Shown in pieces: positions 59,904-64,000 of a stretch of 64,000 nt of DNA (position 1 is the first letter of the stretch; every line of letters begins with the position of its first letter). The notes beneath the pieces were generated by a model. The model was not told where the DNA came from. It searched no databases and was given only the letters and a program-made list of their open reading frames with translations. The stretch spans positions 178,611 through 242,610 of the forward strand of contig VXOJ01000007.1 of NCBI GenBank assembly GCA_009840115.1. Reading direction: 5' to 3'. The stretch comes from Gemmatimonadales bacterium (GTDB taxonomy: Bacteria; Gemmatimonadota; Gemmatimonadetes; Palauibacterales; Palauibacteraceae). Position numbers and translations under genes: made by a program.

Positions 59904-61223
59904 GTGAGCGAGGCGATGGCCAGGGACTACGACGCGATCATCATCGGCGCCGGCGTCATCGGCGTCTGCACGGGCTTCGAACTGGCCAAGCGAGGGTTCC
60001 GGACGCTCAACGTCGACAAGCTCCCCGCCGCCGGCTACGGCTCGACCTCGAACACCTGCGCCATCATCCGCCTCCACTATTCGACCCCGGACGGCGTCGC
60101 CATGGCGCGCGAGTCCTACTTCTACTGGCTCGACTGGGGGAAGTACGTCGGCGTGCCGGACCCCTCCGGGCTGGCGCGCTACGTCAACACCGGCTGCCTC
60201 GTCACGAAGACGGAGAAGAACCACTACCTGCAGCGGGTGAAGGAGAGTCTCGACGAACTCCACGTCGCGTACGAGGACCTGGACGCGGAGGGGATGAAGG
60301 AGAAGCTCTCCGTCCTCGACACGCGGCAGTTCGGGCCTCCGGTGACGGAGGAGGATCCGGGGTTCGGCCGGCCCTCCGGCGGAAACGTGGCCGGCGCCCT
60401 CTATATCCCGGAGTCCGGCTACATCAACGATCCGCAACTCTGCTGCCACAACGTCCAACTCGGGTGCGAGGCGCACGGGGGCGAGTTCCGCTTCAACACG
60501 GAGGTGACGGAGATCCTGCGGGAAGGCGGGAGGGTCGCGGGCGTCCGCCTCAAGGACGGGTCCGAGGCGCGGGCGCCCGTCGTGGTGAACGTGGGCGGTC
60601 CCCACTCCTTCGTCATCAACCGCATGGCGGGAGTCGAGGAGGGGATGAACATCAAGACGCGCGCGCTGAAGCAGGAGGTCTGCCACGTCCCCGCGCCGGA
60701 GGGCGTCGACTATAACGTCGTCGGGATGCTGATTTCGGACAGCGATATCGGGTGCTATTCGCGGCCGGAAATCGGCAATCACATTCTGATCGGTTCGGAG
60801 GATCCGCCGTGCGACGATCTGGAGTGGGTGGAGGACCCGGACGACTATGACAACACCTTCAGTTATCAGTGGAGGACGCAGGTCCTGCGCGAGGCGCAGC
60901 GGGTGAAGGGACTCCCGGTGCCGGAGGCGCGACAGGGACTCGTCGATCTCTATGATGTGTCGGACGACTGGATCCCGATCTATGACAAGTCGGACCTGCC
61001 CGGTTTCTACATGGCGGTGGGGACGTCCGGGAACCAGTTCAAGAACGCGCCGGTCGCGGGCCAGCTCATGGCGGAGCTGATAGAGGCGGTCGAGGACGGG
61101 CGCGACCACGACGCGGACCCGGTACAGTTCCATATGAAGTATACGAGGCGGGACTGTGACCTCGGATTCTTCAGTCGACTCCGGACGATGAACCCGGATT
61201 CGTCCTACTCGGTCATCGGCTGA
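59904..61223 (+). CDS. FAD-dependent amine oxidoreductase (DAO/sarcosine oxidase beta-like)
   Basis: A 439-residue flavoenzyme of the glycine oxidase/DadA/sarcosine oxidase beta superfamily. The N-terminal dinucleotide-binding motif is AIIIGAGVIGVCTGFELAKRG; substrate-binding-type segments include SGYINDPQLCCHN and the C-terminal GFYMAVGTSGNQFKNAPVAG. A GTG at 59904 or an ATG at 59916 may start it. It immediately follows the beta-lactamase-like gene and precedes soxB, so it is likely part of the N-methyl-amine oxidation cluster, perhaps acting on dimethylglycine or another secondary amine. Not identical to SoxB: it lacks the RHDAV covalent-FMN region. Confidence 0.87.
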   Translation: MSEAMARDYDAIIIGAGVIGVCTGFELAKRGFRTLNVDKLPAAGYGSTSNTCAIIRLHYSTPDGVAMARESYFYWLDWGKYVGVPDPSGLARYVNTGCLVTKTEKNHYLQRVKESLDELHVAYEDLDAEGMKEKLSVLDTRQFGPPVTEEDPGFGRPSGGNVAGALYIPESGYINDPQLCCHNVQLGCEAHGGEFRFNTEVTEILREGGRVAGVRLKDGSEARAPVVVNVGGPHSFVINRMAGVEEGMNIKTRALKQEVCHVPAPEGVDYNVVGMLISDSDIGCYSRPEIGNHILIGSEDPPCDDLEWVEDPDDYDNTFSYQWRTQVLREAQRVKGLPVPEARQGLVDLYDVSDDWIPIYDKSDLPGFYMAVGTSGNQFKNAPVAGQLMAELIEAVEDGRDHDADPVQFHMKYTRRDCDLGFFSRLRTMNPDSSYSVIG

Positions 61224-61248
61224 CCCCTCACCCGTCGACTCGCCTTCC

Positions 61249-62511
61249 GTGAACCTCGGACCGCTGGGGAGGCTGAAGTCCGCGCTCGGGGCGGGCGTCT
61301 TCCGGCCGGGCCGGCTGTGGGCGGAGCGGCCGCTCCGCCGCCGTTACGACGTGGTGATCATCGGGGGCGGCATCCACGGGCTCGCCACGGCCTACTATCT
61401 CGCGAAGAACCACGGCGTTCGGGACATCGCCGTGCTCGAGAGCGAGTACATCGGGTTCGGGGGCTCCGGGCGGAATACCGCGATCGTCAGGGCCAACCAG
61501 CGCACGCAGGAGAACGTCCCGCTCTATGACGAGGGCCTGAAGCTGTGGCCCATCCTCACGGACGAACTCGACTTCAACCTCATGTTCCACAACTGCGGCA
61601 ACGTCAACCTCGCGCACAGCGAGGCGGCGGTGGCCGCGTTCCGGCTCTCCATTAACACGGCGAACTTCTGCGGCGTGCGCTCGGAACTGCTGGACCCCCA
61701 GCAGTGCAAGGAACTCGTCCCGGCGCTGGACGTGTCGGACCGGCCCGCGCACCCGATCCAGGCCGGCATGTACCACCCGCCCGGGGGCGTGGTGCGGCAC
61801 GACGCGGTGGTGTGGGGACTCGCCCGGGGCGCCAGCCGGCACGGGGCCGCGATCCACCAGGGCGTCGAGGTCCAGGGGATCGACACCGAGGGCGGACGGG
61901 TGACGGGCGTGCGGACGAGCGCGGGGCCGATCGGGTGCCGGAAGCTCGGGATCATGGCGGGCGGCTACGGGCCCGCGATCGCGGCCATGCTCGACATCGA
62001 ACTGCCCGTGAACCCGCTCACGATCCAGGCGATGGTCACGCAGCCGCTGAAGCCGTTCCTGCACCACGTCGTGAGTTCCGGGGCGTACCACGTCTACGCG
62101 AACCAGACGCTGAAGGGAGAGATCGCGACCGGCGCGCACATGGACCCGCAGGTGAACTACACGACGGACGTCACCGCGGGCTACTTCAAGCACCAGGCCG
62201 AGGCGCTGACGGATTTCATGCCGTGCCTGAAGGGCGTGCGGTTTCTGCGCGTGTGGGCGGGGCTCGCGGACATGACGCCGGACATGGCGCCGATCCTCGA
62301 CGGCAACTTCGCCCACGAGGGGCTCTACCTGGACGTGGGCTGGGGCTACTTCGGCTTCAAGTCCGGGCCGGTGGCGGGCAAGTACATGGCCGAGTTCATG
62401 GCGCGCGAGGAGGCGCCGGAGATCCTGCGCCCGTTCGCCCTGCGCCGCTTCCTCGAGAACCGGTACATGGGGGAGACGGCCACGACGATGAAGTACGGGC
62501 AGTGGGACTGA
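61249..62511 (+). CDS. soxB: Sarcosine oxidase beta subunit
   Basis: A 420-residue subunit of heterotetrameric sarcosine oxidase. The FAD-binding motif VVIIGGGIHGLATAYYLAKN and SGRNTAIVRANQRT are typical; the His in GGVVRHDAVVWG (about residue 184) corresponds to the residue covalently linked to FMN in known enzymes. The C-terminus (FKSGPVAGKYMAEFM) is also characteristic. The enzyme demethylates sarcosine to glycine, passing the methyl to tetrahydrofolate. A GTG start is used. The delta and alpha genes follow with almost no spacing. Confidence 0.93.
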   Translation: MNLGPLGRLKSALGAGVFRPGRLWAERPLRRRYDVVIIGGGIHGLATAYYLAKNHGVRDIAVLESEYIGFGGSGRNTAIVRANQRTQENVPLYDEGLKLWPILTDELDFNLMFHNCGNVNLAHSEAAVAAFRLSINTANFCGVRSELLDPQQCKELVPALDVSDRPAHPIQAGMYHPPGGVVRHDAVVWGLARGASRHGAAIHQGVEVQGIDTEGGRVTGVRTSAGPIGCRKLGIMAGGYGPAIAAMLDIELPVNPLTIQAMVTQPLKPFLHHVVSSGAYHVYANQTLKGEIATGAHMDPQVNYTTDVTAGYFKHQAEALTDFMPCLKGVRFLRVWAGLADMTPDMAPILDGNFAHEGLYLDVGWGYFGFKSGPVAGKYMAEFMAREEAPEILRPFALRRFLENRYMGETATTMKYGQWD

Positions 62512-62518
62512 CGGCGCC

Positions 62519-62839
62519 GTGACGTTCCGGTTGACGTGCCCGGTGTGCGGGAAGCGCGACGTGTACGAGTTCACGTACGGGGGACCGGAGCGGGGGCCGC
62601 GGCCTACGGAGGCGGATCCGGGGGCCGGACCGGATCCCGCGGACGGAGCGGGCCCCGCGACGGGGGCCGAGGCGCACCTCCGGTGGGCGCAGTTCCGCAT
62701 GAACCGCCTGGAGCCGCAGGAGGAGTGGTGGCACCACGCGGCGGGCTGCGGCGTCTGGTTTTCGACGTGGCGCGATCCGGCCACGAACCGGGAGACGCGG
62801 CCCGGCGGCGGCGACGCGGGCGGGGGAGATTCGTCGTGA
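62519..62839 (+). CDS. soxD: Sarcosine oxidase delta subunit
   Basis: A 106-residue zinc-binding small subunit. The zinc ligands are the Cys pair in CPVCGKRDVYEF and the later HHAAGCGVWF. A Pro/Gly/Ala-rich insert (about residues 24-48) replaces the short linker seen in standard SoxD, and the tail is Gly-rich. The GTG start lies eight bases after the soxB stop; the stop overlaps the soxA GTG (GTGA). Confidence 0.92.
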   Translation: MTFRLTCPVCGKRDVYEFTYGGPERGPRPTEADPGAGPDPADGAGPATGAEAHLRWAQFRMNRLEPQEEWWHHAAGCGVWFSTWRDPATNRETRPGGGDAGGGDSS

Positions 62840-64000
62840 GCCGGCTGCCTCCCTCTTCGACGGAGCGCCTCGACCGTTCCCGCCCGCTCGGTTTCCGCTG
62901 GTGCGGGCGTGCGCTGGAGGGGTTCGAGGGAGACACGGTCGCATCGGCGCTCTGGGGGGCGGGGGTCCGCACCTTCGGCCGGAGCTTCGAGTATCACCGG
63001 CCCCGGGGGCTGTACGACCTGGAGGGGGAAGGGTCGAGCCAGCTCGTCTCGATCGACGGCGTGCCGAACCAGTCGGCGGGGACGACGCCGCTGCGCGAGG
63101 GGATGGAGGTCGGAGCGCAAAACGTGCGCGGCGATCCCCGGTTCGACGCGTTCGGGTTTTTGGACCGGCTCGACCGGTTCATGCCGGCGGGTTTCTACTA
63201 CCGGCTCTTCCACCGCCCCGCGTGGGCCGCCCGGTTCTTCCAGGAACGGATGCGGGCGCTGGCCGGCCTGGGCGTGTTGCGGCTGGACGCGGCGGAGCGG
63301 GCGGACGGGGGGGAGCGGGCGGAGCGCTACCTGCACGCGGACGTGGCGGTGGTCGGCGGCGGCCCGGCGGGGCTGTCGGCGGCGCTCGAAGCCGGACGGC
63401 GGGGCCTGCGGGTGTGCCTGTTCGAGCGCCGGCCGTGGCTGGGCGGGCATCTCGACTGGCGGGTGCGGGAAGGTCGTCCGCTGGCCGGGGAGGCGGCGGC
63501 CCTCGCCGACCGGCTCGCGCGCATGGAATCCGTGCGCGTGTTCCGACATGCCCCGGTGACGGGAATCTGGGGGGAGAACCTGCTCACGGGCTTTCAGCTC
63601 GCGGGACCAGACGCGCCGTCCGAAGCGGGCCGGGGGGAAGTCCACTGGGAGTGCCGCGCGCGGACGATCGTGGCCGCGACGGGTTCGATCGAGCGGCCGC
63701 TCGTGTTCGAGCACAACGACCGGCCCGGCGTGATGCAGGCCGACACGGCGATCCGGCTCGCGCGGACGTACGGCGTGCGGCCGGGCGGGGCCGCCGCCTT
63801 CAGCGTGGGCGACGACCTCGGGCTCGAGGCGGCGGCGGACCTGGCCTCGCTCGGCGTGGACGTGCGCGTCGTCGCCGACGCCCGGCGCGAAGGGCACGAC
63901 CCTGAACTGGTGGACGCCCTGTCGGCCGCGGGGATCGACTTCCGGCCGGGCTGGGCCGCGGCCCGCGTGCGCGGGCGGGGCCGGGTGCGGGGCGTCGAAC
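62836..64000 (+). CDS. soxA: Sarcosine oxidase alpha subunit, cut by the window end
   Basis: The first 388 codons of a protein that normally has about 950-1000 residues, beginning at a GTG that overlaps the soxD stop. The N-terminal part (about 15-100) has the Fer2-like fold of SoxA without cluster cysteines (FRWCGRALEGFEGDTVASAL, RSFEYHRPRG). From about residue 170 the NAD-binding domain begins (VAVVGGGPAGLSAALEAGRRG) and reaches ATGSIERPLVFEHNDRPGV-type segments. The aminomethyltransferase-like folate domain lies outside the window, as does any soxG. Confidence 0.93.
   Translation, partial: MSRLPPSSTERLDRSRPLGFRWCGRALEGFEGDTVASALWGAGVRTFGRSFEYHRPRGLYDLEGEGSSQLVSIDGVPNQSAGTTPLREGMEVGAQNVRGDPRFDAFGFLDRLDRFMPAGFYYRLFHRPAWAARFFQERMRALAGLGVLRLDAAERADGGERAERYLHADVAVVGGGPAGLSAALEAGRRGLRVCLFERRPWLGGHLDWRVREGRPLAGEAAALADRLARMESVRVFRHAPVTGIWGENLLTGFQLAGPDAPSEAGRGEVHWECRARTIVAATGSIERPLVFEHNDRPGVMQADTAIRLARTYGVRPGGAAAFSVGDDLGLEAAADLASLGVDVRVVADARREGHDPELVDALSAAGIDFRPGWAAARVRGRGRVRGVE

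Noticed and set aside
61228..63897. An 889-codon open frame on the minus strand across soxB-soxD-soxA
   Set aside because: It spans three well-supported genes in the other direction and shows no recognisable domain.
1..64000. rRNA and tRNA genes
   Set aside because: Gaps between genes are short and none shows a tRNA-like cloverleaf with a GTTCRANNC arm or rRNA-like conserved sequence that I could recognise.

Overview
The window is a 64 kb piece of a bacterial chromosome with about 68% GC by eye, packed with genes on both strands and with no gene-free stretch longer than about 300 bases. I found no rRNA, tRNA, CRISPR array, insertion sequence, integrase or phage gene. The gene mix suggests a Gemmatimonadota bacterium: BlaI/M56 regulatory pairs fused to TonB C-terminal domains, small proteins combining carboxypeptidase-regulatory and TonB-plug-like modules, six-bladed and sortilin-type propellers, large BTAD regulators, and exported proteins whose signal peptides end in AGQ or AAQ. 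A marine or host-associated member of that phylum is possible. This assignment is inference from gene content only.

Layout. 0-10.3 kb: an envelope and signalling block with an exported serine hydrolase, two plug-like proteins without barrels, a MATE exporter, a propeller lipoprotein, and a leftward operon of a BlaI-type repressor and two paralogous M56 sensor peptidases, preceded by a clear palindromic operator. 10.5-14 kb: a large BTAD regulator and an Nfu N-domain protein. 14.1-20.1 kb: a translationally coupled operon (PIG-L deacetylase, sodium:solute symporter, GH4 glycosidase) for uptake and processing of a sugar or amino sugar. 20-26.8 kb: a kynureninase-like enzyme, a hotdog hydratase with an acyl-CoA dehydrogenase, a split TPP decarboxylase, and ispH. 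27-32.3 kb: housekeeping genes, namely lon with an acidic insertion, a HAD phosphatase, phosphofructokinase and Mn-type superoxide dismutase.

32.5-46.8 kb: a lipoprotein, an orphan 4-hydroxybenzoyl-CoA-reductase-beta-like flavoprotein, a HisN-type phosphatase, a degenerate amidohydrolase, CYTH-CHAD, an aminotransferase, a PiT phosphate transporter, DoxX, a DsbD-like reductase, a propeller fused to an LGxxH-type domain, and an M19 dipeptidase. 46.9-53 kb: a TolB-like propeller, gamma-glutamyltransferase and a 1110-residue sortilin-like propeller. 53-57 kb: a VapBC module whose antitoxin is duplicated with a stub of the toxin, then an amidase and a Fic AMP-transferase in overlapping reading frames. 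57-64 kb: an M20 deacylase, a beta-lactamase-like hydrolase with an unusual C-terminal domain, and a sarcosine oxidase cluster (an extra FAD oxidase, then soxB-soxD-soxA) that runs off the window end.

Several stretches look like a peptide and amine scavenging economy: dipeptidase, GGT, M20 deacylase, amidase, aminotransferases, kynureninase-like enzyme and sarcosine oxidase. Overlapping ATGA, GTGA or TTGA junctions are common, so translational coupling is widespread.
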